DNA from: Ectocarpus siliculosus
Lineage: Eukaryota > Sar > Phaeophyceae > Ectocarpales > Ectocarpaceae
Assembly (NCBI GenBank): GCA_000310025.1
Contig: FN648574.1
Location: forward strand, 6,694 to 70,693
DNA: 64,000 nucleotides
Direction: 5' to 3'
Below are positions 1 through 12,208 of the stretch, in pieces. The notes beneath the pieces were generated by a model that was not told where the DNA came from, searched no databases, and was given only the letters and a program-made list of their open reading frames with translations. A program made the translations under genes and the position numbers. Positions within the stretch are counted from its first letter, which is position 1, and each line of letters opens with the position of its first letter.

Positions 1-514
1 GGAGTTTCGGAAAAGGGGCCCCTTCCTCTTCCACCCGGGGGTTTCTCCCCCGAACGGAAAGGGGGGGGGAATACCCTTTCTAAATTCCGGGGGGGGGGGG
101 GGGGGGGGAAGCACGTCTGACGGTGAGACACGGAAAATAGACGATTCTTCGGCGCGTTGTCCCCGTCGTGAGGGCAAGAGTGGCGCAAGAGCGTTGGTTT
201 TGCCTGTACGCCCGGCCACATGAGCACGGCAGAAATACCGTACGCTTGAAAAACGTTCCGGGTGCCTGATGGGCGGAGCAAAAGCAGGCTGCATAGAGCC
301 TACAAGTGCTGGTGCAGCTTCTGAGTTCCTCCGAGGGCACATTTCCAGAGCTCCGGGTCTGTCTGTCCCACAACGCGATGCCTACAAGGCACGCCGATAC
401 AGACGAAAAAAAAAGGCACATCAACGAGCAGCGCCGAAAAACCAAAACAACACACGCACACAAACCGCATCTACATACATCGAACGCTATAAAAGCTTCG
501 GTTGTGTTTTTCAC
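1..514. other. No exon recognised; low-complexity G tracts
   Basis: The expected last exons of the minus-strand MFS gene (TM9-TM12) are not visible here in any minus frame. The first 110 bases contain long G and C homopolymers, including about 18 consecutive G near 91-108, which may be poor-quality assembly. The remainder is likely intron. Confidence 0.4.
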
Positions 515-3500
515 CTGGACGCTCGTGGCCGCCCGGAGCGTGCGGACGGGGGAGCGAGCGGCCACCCGCAGCAGCGCGGCCGGAGAGAAGTACCGCGGCA
601 AGGCCAGCGCGGCCACCGCGATCGCCAGAACGACACCCGTGTCTGCAGCCGAGAACCCGAGACCGCCGTGACCCCCTGCTTCCGCAAAAAAAAAAAAAGG
701 TCGCGAAGCACGGAGCGAGGGTGGGCCTAACGCGGAAAACGCTTGGCCTAAGAAGCCTAGGCTGATCTGGGACGCACGATGGCTTGAGGAAGGGAAATTC
801 GCGCTGCAAGGGAGACCGAGGATGACCATCGACGACAACACCAAGCAGTGTGCATGCGGTCGCAACCCTTACAGACATAGTCGGGAACACAAAAACGCGA
901 GCATGAAGTGGGGCCTGCCGTGGGTCGACTTCGAAAGTTGGGCTGCTCTGCAGCAAAAGCGGCGACGGTACCCAAAACGGCGTCGTTGGAACCGTCTCGT
1001 CGAGAGCTTTTCCGATAACGCATCACTTGGTCGTCACGGATTTATCGAGCCTCAAAATACCAATCCAGCTCATGCGGCATCGTACGCCGCCTACGGTATG
1101 CCATGGCCCACTGCCTTCCTTACCAGGGGATAGCATCCACAACGGCAGCAAAGCCTCTGTGGCCGCTTCCAACGCCACCCACACCAGGTGCAGCGCCAGA
1201 ACCACCGCTGCCGTAGTCTCGCCGCCCTCGCTCCCCCCCGGGGGCGGGCCGTCCATCCTCCACGTCCTGACAATGTCGCCGCCGCCGCCGCCGCCGTTGC
1301 CGCCGTTGGCCCCGGAGGAGAAAACGCTCTTCGCTCCGCCCCGCGCCTGCTGCGCGGCTTGGATGGCGCGGATCAAGTTCTGCTCCGAGTTGTCCTTGTC
1401 GCCGTCGCTATCTCTGGCGGTTTCATCCTATGGTGCGGCCGCGGGAAGGTCGTCATCACGAAGCGTGAGATGGGAGCATGTACAACGGAAGCGAGAGCGG
1501 AGAGATGGCACCCCCACTTTTCAGAGCTCGATCGCTCCGCAACCAAAGGAGGTGCGGAAGAAGCCCGATACTTGTACGCCAAGTCCTCGACGACATGTCT
1601 CCAAAACCACCGTGTTTGATGTTGGCACCATCTTGGTTGTGGAGCAATCGAGCTTTGAAAATCGGTCTAGGGGGGGTGCCGTCTCTCCGACTCTTACGGA
1701 ATACCACGGTGCGGTATACGGTACGGTACAGACAATCTTGGTTGTGGAGCAATCGAGCTTTGAAAATCAGTCTGGGGGAGGGGTGCTATATTCTCGCCTC
1801 TTACGGTAGTTGTGCCGCCTCGGAGACGAGGTGTACATGGCACTTAGCCGAACGGTCTAGCAAGACCTACGGCAGGTGTGTAACTCCACCAAGCACCAGA
1901 GGCATTACGAGGCAGAAGGCACTAAGGCACCAATCGACGTGACCAGGCAATCCCTTTGCACCGCCTTCGAGAAGCGGGCAAAGGGGCCAAACACTTCAAA
2001 GAGACGGCCGAGCACAGGCACACAGCAGTATCCGATAAAAACACGCATACACACACAGACCGCAACACATCCGTGATGCAGCCGCCCCGCTTACCTGCGC
2101 GCCTCCTGTGTCTTTGCGCCTTGTTCTCTCGCCGACACCACCGCTGCCGTCGTTCCCTGTCGCCCCGCTTCGACCCCTCCCCTCGCCCTCCATCACCCAC
2201 ATCCGTCGGGCCGTGTCGTACCGGAATTTGTTCTCCACACCGAGGTATGCCCTAGTGGCGCCCCCTCGCATCCTTCGCACTGCCGACGCGAACCGCTGGG
2301 TCACGCCTAGCCCCCCGGTGCTGCCGCCGCCGTCTGCCGATGGTCCCCTCTCGCCGCCGTCCCCGTCTTCGCCGCTCCCGGGACCAAAGCTCGCCCCTTT
2401 TGCGTCGCGACTAGCGCCGCCGGCGGCGGCGGCAGCAGAGACGGCCGAGCTCTCGCGCGGCCGCGGGGACGCCTGCAGCGCGCTGCCTTCCTCGCCATCG
2501 CGAAGGCCATGGCTACTACCCCCGCCGCCGCCGCCGCCAACAAATTCACCAGGAATTCCACCCTCCTCCATGACCCCGCTCTCACTACCAACACCGTCGC
2601 TATAATCCGGGACAAGATGATCGTCGTCCCCGTCCCCGCTAGCGACACTGCCAACCGCCGACCCATCGCCGCTCCTTTCGCCGTCGCCGGCATCGGACCG
2701 CGAGGGTGCAGCCCCTTCTGGCGGCGGCGGCAACGACGTCGGACCCAAGCTAGCTGCCAGTCTACACAAGGCCATCTCATCCGTGGACTCTCCCAGGGCT
2801 TGCGGGCTATCACCGCCGTATTCCGAGGGTATCTGGCACAAAGGGGGGCAAGACAGACGCAGAGCAGTTTCGCACAACCGTGAGGCGTGTTATTTCCAAA
2901 ACCCTAGCCTTGACATCCCGTCTAGTCTTCCGGCCAACATCCTTGTGAGCAGTTCTGCCTTACAATGCTGAATCAACTCCAACATGAGGGGGGTGATTCG
3001 TACGCCAAAGAGGCAGCACGCTTGGGCTCGAAACATTTGGTAGTCACAGCAGTATTCAAACTACAAATACCAGTAGGCCGAAGACAATTGTAAATAACAC
3101 GTGAAATACATGCCTGCAAATGTCACAACGAAAGCAGTGAGTCCGTTCGTTCTTGCTGTTGCTTGTGTTGCCGCCTCTATCCAGGGCATCATATTCCCAA
3201 CTCTTCACAGTCTAAGTCATGCGCTTTCCTCCGGGTTCACAAGGCACTACCAATGGCCCTTACACAGAGCAAGCCCCAAACCGAAGAGCCAAAACCCAAA
3301 ACAACCAACACGGCACTCAAAACCCGTACCGGTATCAGATGCTATGCAGCAGTACTGCTTCGTTCGGCAAAGTCACGTCGGCCACAAACACACAAACACC
3401 TGCGAAGCGTCCACGTGCTCCAGCAGCGTCGGCAAGAAGTTCTTCCCCCTGATCTGCAGCTTCGCCTGGGTCCCCGAAGACAGGACTCCGGACACCCCCT

Positions 3501-6500
3501 TCCAGATGCCCGCGAACCACCACGGGGCGTTCACCACCAGGATGCGGCTCTGGCGCTCGGGGTAGTGCTTCTGCATCACCTCCGCCGTGGCGGCGAGGTA
3601 TCTGACGGGGGGGGGTACGCAGAGTGGGGAGGGGGAGGGGTATGTTTTGTATGCCTTAGTTGTTAGACCATTGGAGGGGGGGGTCTTGAAGCAGATCTAC
3701 CGGGTACGGCGCGTGGGAGGGGGGTGGTCGACATCATGCACGGCCATTGATGTAATGCTATTAACAACACCGTTGTTGCTGCAGCACCGGGCAGGAAATA
3801 AGCACACCAGGGTTGTGCCGACAAATAGCTTTTGGGACCAAATCAACTTAGCGCAAAGAGAACCAATGTATGTCAGATGATAGGTAGGTAAACGCCCGCC
3901 GCTTTCGCCCCGCAACAAAACGTCCGCCTAAATAGCCCTGAGCAAGTACCTTTTGGTAGCAGCCCAAGAAAGCGATTCCCAAAGACCAAACAAACGCTCA
4001 ATGACGTCTGGGCCAACGAGGGCGTACCCGAGCTCACCAGATCTATCCATCTGGGGAAGCCAGATACACACCACTCCGTACATTAGGGACCGTTCGTATT
4101 CTGATGCGATTTGTCCCAATGGTCCCTATATTTCCGAACCGTGTGGTATATATACTATAGGCTCACTTTGTAACGACCGTGTTGTTCTTGATGGTCGCCA
4201 GCCGGAGCTCCCCGACGTCGAGCACGGTCATGAGCTTGGCATCGTCGTCGTCCTCGTCGTTGAGCTTGCTGAACACGAAGTCGTTGAAGAACGCGTAGTG
4301 CATCTGGCGGTGTCGGATAAGAAACGAAGGACGGCAGACGACGGGAGCACAGGTTGGGAGAGAGGAGATGCAGCACACGCGACCCACGCTGCTGTGGCGC
4401 TGAGCGGAGCGTAGAGTAAGGATAGCGTGGCAGCACTGAGCGAGACAACAGGCGGATACCCCACAGTTAAAGACGTCTATACACAAGATGTGCTAAGCCG
4501 CTATATAGGCAGTTAGGACTGGGTTCTGGTAGGATTCGGAGTGAGACGAACGATAAGACGAATGTCAGAAGGCCGGGCCCACCTCCGAGGGAGCAACTCG
4601 CTCGCGCGATACCGCCGCATGCGTCCAAACCAACTGCTTCTTGCTCTTGATGCGACGTACATCGAACTCGCATCGACAACTCCATCATATTCGATTGTGC
4701 ACAACACACAAGACACGGGGTCTTGGCCAACACACACCCCACCCTGCCCATGAAAGAAACCCCAACCTGCATATCGAACGGGGAAACGCCGGCATCCGCG
4801 AGGCGGCCGAACTGCATCTTCCCCGTTTGCTCGTAGACCACTACTTCGCCCTTCTTGGAACGGCCGTGCACGAAGTAAGGGTAGCACTGCTTGATGATGT
4901 CCAGGGTCGGCTGGGGGGTGGAAAGCGACCGCTCGGCTCCTGTGTCCGTTCGCCATCTTCGACAAGCAGCAGGGCGACAAACACACGAGCTGAGACAATA
5001 GAACAGGGATGTGACCATGGACTGGTACCTAATATTGCAGAGGGCTACCGCAACTATCGCCACGTTTCTAGCAAGCTATCCTAGAAAGAAGTAGGACCCC
5101 TGCGAACGAGGTGCCGCTTGCGAGCGTTTGCACCAAAGACAAACACAAAGTTGACCAACTCACTTGACGGTTTCGTCCCACATCGCCTTCGCGGCGACCG
5201 TGTTTCCCTTGCAGGCGGCCAGATACCTTGCGCCAAAAATACGGAAAATAGAAGGAAATCAACGAAAACGCGGGGTGGTGATAAGGGGCCACAAGCATGT
5301 TGGTGTGGCCACACGTCACATGTCACCAGAAACACGCGACTAGAAGAATATAGGACTCGTACACGCTGAAACCGCTTCTTCTCATGGACGTGAGAGCGGT
5401 TCGACGTTTTCCCTTGTATTCAGGCTCCCTCCATCATACTGCTGTACTATCTACCGGTCGTGTCCGAAAATACCAGCAGTTTCAGTGAATCTGATGCCCA
5501 TTCTGCAGTTGCAAGCGCCCAGGAAAACGGTCGCAGGCGCGTGGAAAGAACCGAATCAGTTCCAACCGCTGACACGAGAACATACTCGAGACCCAAAGCA
5601 ATGAAATGCAAGCACACCCAATCCGCCCTTCCCACTCACACGCCCTCCCCTCATCTCACCTCGAAGACACGGGGCAATCAGCGCCACCCCCCGCCCCTGC
5701 CTCCACGTCAGTTCTCTCGCCCGGCTCAGACGCCGATGACGACGGCCCAGGGGCGTCAAGAGATCCACCAGCCAGCAAGGGCTCCTCCTCCCCACCGTCC
5801 TCCCCCTCCCCAAACGCCTCCTTTCGCCCTGCGGAACCCCCCTTACCATGCCGGAGGCGGCGGCCGAAGACGCTCAGGGCCCCGGTTGTTCGGCCGCACC
5901 CGACGACGGTTTCACTTTTTATCGCGCCGTCGTTGCCGGTGCGCCGCCAGGCCACCACGGCGACGGACAGCACCACCGAGCAGGCGGCAGCGCACGCCAC
6001 GAACGCGGGCTTGTCATCGAACCACGACGTCCCCTCCCCCCCGTCCTTCGCCACCACGCTGGATCCCCCCCCCCCTCCCCGGCCGTAGCACAGGCCGCCG
6101 ATCAGGAGGCCGAGCACCAGGCCCAGGTGCCACCCGGAGTCCGCGCGCCTGAGTCCGGCGGCGATGGTGCTGGAAGAGTTGCTGCTCAAGTCTCCCCCCT
6201 TGGAGGAAATTTCCGAGAAATGTCTCGATCCCGGGAAAGCGCTGCACCGCTCGCACGAGGAGGAGCGGGGGCAAGGCGCCGACATGGACAGTGCGCCGCT
6301 GCAGAGGGCTCCCGTGAGGATACCACCCAGTGTTCGCGCCCAAAAGAACTGAAGTCGGGGCGAAGGGGGGGGGGGGGGGCGGGGAGCGCAAGCAAACATT
6401 ATCTCCAGCAAGACGTGCTGCTGTCTACATAGCCTTAGGATCATCACCGTCCGTTTCTTTTTCTTCCAGCAACTATTATTAGACACAATCGTTCTCCTCG

Positions 6501-8630
6501 ATCGGCTTGTTCACTGGCTGTATCTCACCCTCGTTTCCGTTACGCCGGCCAGCCCAAGCCACGCCTGGGTGATGGCCACGCCGATCACGCCGACCGCAAC
6601 CACCACCCCCAGGCTGACCCGAGAAGCCGCGGCCGGGCCAAGCACTCTGCCGGCGGTCCTGCCCGCCAGGAACCCCGCAAACGCCTGCCCGAGGTGGAAC
6701 AAATGACGCGGTCATGGTGCGAGGCATGGGAGAGAGCCACTGTTGTCACGTCGGAATGAAGGCGACGGGACGAACAAAAGAGTCGGATAAGTACGGACCG
6801 CACATCCGTGCCGTCATTTTCAGAATGGCTGCCGATGTTTCTCCCCCTTGTCCAGTGCGACGCACCCGATGTGCTTTCTCCCCGACCCGCGCGATATATC
6901 GCTGACCCCGTACATTGGTGGACGCTCAACAAGATCGCCCCTCCCTTGCGTGTTGCGCATGAAGGACAAGGGTGTGTTATTTGCTACCTTCGCGACGCAA
7001 CGAGTTCAAAGTGGGCGGCTCCGTACGCATGCTACTGGTGCGCTGTCAACAGGCTCCGCGTGCGCATCGCCATGCAGAGATGAGAAGGCAACGAGAGAGA
7101 GATGCTGGGGGGGGGGGGAAGGGAATGAAGGCGGGAGGGATGGTGCACCTGAAAAGTTCATAACCTTCGGTGACAAACCTCCAATGAGTGTTGACCGGCG
7201 GGGGTAGCGCGACGAAAATGATTTCTTCGTTGCTTCCACATTCTCTTTTCTCGACTGATGTCGACTCTACCATCGCTATCCCATGTGTGGTAGCCCGGTG
7301 CTATGCATATTTCTATTCTAGGTAGATATCTCCGTGATCATTGGTGGATGGATACCAACAGTTTCGCGGTCTCGTGCTTAAAAGAAGCGAAGCCCTGATG
7401 GCAGACCTGCCGCAGAACAAACACTGCGACACCCCAATGTTTTCAACAATATGCAGTTCGTTACTGTACTCTCCCGGAGCTATGCTACGGAGCTATCCTA
7501 CGAACATGAATAGTACTTTTTTCTTTTTTGTGTATTCTTGTCGGGTGCAGTCTATGTACATGTCACGCGAGATAGGCAGCAAGCAGTTTGTGGAACTAAA
7601 GGAAATTGCTCTCCACCTTCGTTCTGCAGAACCTTTTCGTCAGCCGTTCTCCGGTGCGGAATCCGAATAATGGCCATGCGATGCCGCAAAAAATGAAACA
7701 AAGGCTGTCACTACTCGCTGAGTTACCGATTTGGCGCGCAATTTGCTCGAGATTCACCAGAGGAGCCGCAATTCCGCAATACCTAATGGCATGTCGCGAT
7801 CGAGCGGGGTTGGTGGGTGTTTTCCGTGCGACTACCCCGATTGTGCGACAATCCCGCCACGGCTACATACATGATACCGGTACCCATTCTCCTTCGGCCG
7901 CCCAACAACTTAAATGATGTCTCCTTCGGAGTATCAGTTTACGGCAAGGCCGGTGAGGTCACACGAGCTCCTTAATGGGTAAGTGTGCGTCGTGCGAGAG
8001 GGAGGGAAGGCAAAGCGACCTACTTGCATACGTGCAGCAGTACAGCTGCTGTGCTGTAGGCCTTCTCTTCGAATTATTTACTACACGAAGTGTGCAATCC
8101 ATGGAGCAAACGCGCAAGGGACTTGCCACACGCCGGTGCACCGATCACTGTTCGATGGAAAATAATACTGTGTGTGCACGTGCATGTTGTGTGCAGTATT
8201 CGGAGCTGCGGAGGCAGGCCACCCGGGAAACAGATAACAGCAATTTGTGGTTTGACTGTACACAGCGGGCTTGACAGCTGGGCTGTGGGTGCTCACCACA
8301 CCACCATTTCCGTTTGGCGGCAACGGTTGAAGAAGAATTATTTCCACACACGAACGGCAGTCATCTTGGGGTCATTGCCCTGCTTCCACCGCATACCTGA
8401 CTCCACAATCTCGCCACGACAGCCCAGTGCATCGAAACCTCATTGCCCATGCCATCCTTATGCGCCTGTGCCTGGAGAGGATCGACATCTTCTGCCGTGG
8501 TGAGGTAGGGATGGACAAACTCTAGATGCGACAGCAGCAGGAGCGGGCCCATGGGAACAATGAAGTTTGTGACAAGTCCATCCGTGAGGGTCGCGACTGA
8601 CCAGGTCGCATGCCTTCGGCAAATGGCCAT
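515..8630 (-). CDS. MFS transporter with a CRAL-TRIO (Sec14) domain in its central loop; 3' end outside window
   Basis: Ten exons, high to low coordinate: 8630-8397, 6684-6529, 6348-5660, 5226-5164, 4956-4767, 4303-4167, 3601-3400, 2832-2095, 1394-1124, 675-515. All junction phases agree and give 947 open codons. Residues 1-360 hold MFS TM1-TM6: TLTDGLVTNFIVPMGPLLL, then AFAGFLAGRTAGR (loop 2-3 signature region), FFWARTLGGILTG, GLVLGLLIGGLCYGR and a TM6. Residues about 361-575 read as CRAL-TRIO: AAKAMWDETVKWR, CYPYFVHGRSKKGEVVVYE, LMTVLDVGELRL, QKHYPERQSRILVVNAPW and IPSEYGG. A Gly/Ser-rich linker follows to about 803, then LHLVWVALEAATEALLPLWM and GGLGFSAADTGVVLAI, the TM7-TM8 pattern of ZIFL-like DHA1 transporters. 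TM9-12 were not found in 1-514. The start ATG at 8630 is the first in frame; the acceptor at 1394 is chosen for phase, with 1379 as an alternative. A membrane carrier that senses or handles lipid is inferred; the substrate is unknown. Confidence 0.72.
1507..1785. repeat. Three-armed foldback/direct repeat inside an MFS-gene intron
   Basis: A 48-bp arm beginning TTGGTTGTGGAGCAATCG occurs at 1633-1680 and again at 1738-1785, a 105-bp period. An inverted, diverged copy lies at 1507-1546 (GCTCGATCGCTCCGCAACC). The unit sits within the intron between the 2832-2095 and 1394-1124 exons. This could be a MITE-like foldback element or a local duplication. No coding content is evident. Confidence 0.6.
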
Positions 8631-8803
8631 CACCTCCGCAGAAGCCGCTTGTCTAACCTGATGTCTTTGTGTGGTATGCTCTCCGTACTGTAGCGAGTTT
8701 TGAGATGGCTATATATGGCTGCGGGGTTGCGGGGAATATGGGCGGGGCAAATGGAAATGTTACAAAACCTTTGCGTTGGCAAACATCGGGGGTGGTTGAT
8801 GAT

Positions 8804-8855
8804 CATCCCCGGAGCGGCGAGATTACATAACATCCCCGGAGCGGCGAGATTACAT
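8804..8855. repeat. Tandem duplication, 27-bp unit
   Basis: CATCCCCGGAGCGGCGAGAT... occurs at 8804 and again, without mismatch over 25 bases, at 8831. It lies just upstream of the MFS start codon (8630), so it could sit in that gene's 5' region. Confidence 0.75.
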
Positions 8856-9720
8856 GTTGGTTCTCCCGAAAGGGAACTCACAATGTCAACACATTTAGCT
8901 TTTCAACTTTGCTTAGCAGCTCTGGGATACTTACGCGCTGTGCATCTCTCTACCCTCTCTCATTCCACACACTATCTCGCCTCTTGGCATCCAGATTTTT
9001 GAATTGTGGTACAGGCGTGGTGGTCGATTTCTGGGCGGGCCGTGAACACATGAATGTGTATGCATGGTTTGAGAGGGCGCAAGACGCGGTCTCCCCGCGG
9101 GCAGGTCTAACTTTCTCTGAGGTTGTCGTTGGTGAAAGTTAGCTCTGTGGCGCAACCCGACAGTCAACCTCCGGTACGGTACGATGGTAGTGGCCTCTCC
9201 TCAGCGCCCTGTTCGAGAGCGAAACTCGAAGAGTTTATCCCCGCGACATCCAGCACCAACTCATGCGGAGCCGCCACCGGGTTCCGCCGTCCGTCATACG
9301 AAGTTTAACCACAAGAGCATAGAGAGGCTACGAAGCATAGGCTTTCCCAGGGCCAATGGAGGGGGCTTTGTAACCTCCAAGAGTGGTGGAATCAGCGCAA
9401 GCGAGTGAGTGTGCTTTTGTTCTTGGAGTTGGTAAAGATGAACACACACCGGGTGGCTGTGAATGAAGCGTTGAAGTAAGCCTTGATACAGAGAACTCTG
9501 CCTTTGCGAGGTTGAGTTGGCATCGCCTAGAGTGCGAAGAACACTCATGAACAGTGGTGCATAGAGTGGGTTATGTAGAGTGCAAAGTTGAGGTTCCTAC
9601 CCAGTGGTTACCACCCCGGATCGAAGCTAATACATGCTGAGCTTCTACTTGTATGACGCATTATAACGCCCCGGATCAAAGCTTACGCTGCTGAGTGTCT
9701 ATGGCGCGGTCATTCAGTCG

Positions 9721-9766
9721 TCGGGAGCACCCACTTGTTGTCAGTGTCGGGAGCACCCACTTGTTG
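9721..9766. repeat. Tandem duplication of a 20-bp unit
   Basis: TCGGGAGCACCCACTTGTTG is present at 9721-9740 and 9747-9766, separated by six bases. No function is inferred. Confidence 0.75.
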
Positions 9767-12208
9767 GTGGGTGTCTCGCACGTCTGACCGTGGCAATGGT
9801 TGCCATCGTTCCAATATCTTCTTGGGTGGTGCTCTGGAACATTTTTCAGCAGGCATGAAAATAATGAAGAAAATGCTACACACTTCTTACAGCACGGAAA
9901 TGTGTTGTTGTTGGCGATAATCGCGTGGGCATGTTTTTCACTCTGTTCATCACGGACAGAAAGCCGTTCAAGGACTGTCCTAGACACGCATTTTCCATAG
10001 AACTGCTAGTAGCCTGCTGGTGGTCACCTGGTACGTTAATAGTTTCTCCGGAAGCTAGCCATCGCGATCCTTGGTCACGGGCTGATCTCCCGCTGTAGCA
10101 CCAATGAAACCGAACGAGTCCAGTAGCGATTAAAAGCCACCCAAGCCGCGACCAAAGGCAGTGGACCTCTGGACGTCCTAGCGCTAGAAGCAATGCAGTT
10201 TAGCATTAATATGAGTATCCGCCGGGTTGCTTTGCAATGATGTCACCAATAGAAAACCAATGCTGTGATAAAAATACTTCTTCAAGTGGCAGATTTGGAG
10301 AGGGCAGAGCCGAACATGATCATCGAGTGAACCAAGATGGACACGGGCGGGGAAAAGGCGGGCAGTCTCAAGCTTCGGGCTTTCCAGCGAGGTAAGCGGT
10401 CGGGTAGTCGGCCAGCTTTGTGTGTGAAGGCCACCTGTTTTCGACCAAAGTGTTTCAAAGTTCCATCTGTGCCTTGAAAAAGGAGCGAATCGGGGTGAAA
10501 ACCGTAGCTTCAGAGACCACTACCTCCCTTCTTTCACCTGCTTTGGACCCTACGTTCTGGCAGGGGAAGGGGGTGATACTGAGCTTGGATGCCTATTACG
10601 GAGAGATCAAGTGGAAAAATACTGTCTGTGTCTTCCGTGTTCGTTGCGTTTACTCGTGCTTTGTGCTGTTCTACGTACGTGATATCGTATAGTTTTAGCC
10701 CGACATTAGGTTCGAATGTTGACGCAAACAGCAAAATTCACGTTTCCCTGCTTTCCTTCTGCTTGGGTGCGGCACGTCTCCTGAAAGAGCTGAGGCTGCC
10801 CCTTATCAGACAAATGGAATGCTGAGACCATATTTAGGCATCATCCGTTGAGACCAAAAATTTAATACAAGTTCAACACAAACACCACAGGGTCACGCGC
10901 ATCAGGACCAACAAAATCAAAGAGAACAGCTCTTGGTGTGAGTTTTCCATCTCCCCGCGCCCATTAAACCGCTGTCAGCCGCTCGGTCACGGAACGATAC
11001 GAACATTGCATCTTGAAACGTTTTCCCAAACAGCTTTGAACATGTGGGGGGCGGCGACAATGAAAAAGTGTGGAAGCCGGAGGACAAAAAGTCCCCCGAG
11101 GCATCCATTCCTCGCAGGACTAACGGGACGAAACGGGCGTACGAGCTGGCACTCAAGGCGTTCCAAGACCTAGCGCGCGAGGTGTGTCGATATCGCTAGT
11201 CTTATGGCGACGATTCTTCCCGTTCCGATCTGCTTCACCATGTTACATATGGACGCTGCCACGGCTGTCACCTTTCACAGTTTTTTTTTGGGATTTATCC
11301 GTGTTGTGTCTTTGTTTGCAGCAGAAGTAGTTAAAAACTGCCACCTTGTAGCTCTCGGTCTCTTCATTCGCCCACCATCCAATTAGAACATTTCTCGATT
11401 GCGTGCGTTTCGTCGTGCACCGAACAAGTTCGACTTGCCTTCGAGTCGCCGGCCTCTGACGCCCGAGGCGATAGGCGTTGGTTCCGTCGAAAGTGGAGGC
11501 CAGCCTCCAAGTGACGAATCAGTGGCATGCATGTCCGATCAGTCCGATCAGGGGGGAAGGTCTTCACGCACGGGGTCGAGGCCAGAGCAACAGGTGAAAA
11601 GGGAACGTGATAAACAGCCTCTCACTATAGTGCACGGAGGACGGTTGGCCTTGATATCGAAAAGAGATCAAAGCTTCCAGCCTCAGCGCCGAGCGCTTCA
11701 CTTGGACCCCATGTGCTACGCAACGCGCCCCCGTAGAGAATAGAAAGTGCCCGATGTTGTCGCATCATGTGAGGAACTGAAGGAAGGGCACGCTAACGTT
11801 GGGCATGTGAGGAAGCCAATAGCTGCAATGAATTTTCACTTCGACCACATGGAGGTTGTAAGGTACGATCATGGCATCTTCGTGCGTATCTCCACGTGAC
11901 AGGACAACGGAAGACTTGATCGTCCTATCGAGTACCACTGCTTACATCTAGAACGAAACCGCCTGTCTAACGCTTACGACCGTGCTCCAAGCCATGTGCG
12001 AGCGGGAACACATGTTTCGAACAGGCACAACAGGTAGGTATTTTCATCCCCGAAGGAATTACGGGGTTACTGTAACATCTCAACGTCGGACATCATTCGC
12101 ACCTGGGGAGGCTCGCCGCTTTGTTACCTCCTTTTTCCAAGAGGAAATACTACCTAGTAGCAAGTCACGGTACCCTATAGCGGCCTTGTATGTGTTGTCA
12201 GGATCACC

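Larger units (their letters stand above)
8631..12208. other. Intergenic stretch between head-to-head genes; no gene recognised
   Basis: The MFS gene reads left from 8630 and the LRR gene reads right from 12209, so this 3.6-kb interval is their shared upstream region. No open frame shows a recognisable protein pattern or a convincing exon chain. It contains two short perfect tandem duplications (8804-8855 and 9721-9766). Untranslated exons or promoters of either gene probably lie here, but I cannot place them. Confidence 0.45.

Noticed and set aside
80-956. Long minus-strand frames covering 80-956 as complete genes
   Set aside because: Only 675-515 has protein-like MFS text bounded by good splice sites; the remainder runs into intron and poly-G.
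2108-2605. Plus-strand Pro/Ser-rich frame
   Set aside because: Antisense shadow of the Gly/Asp-rich linker exon of the MFS/CRAL-TRIO gene.
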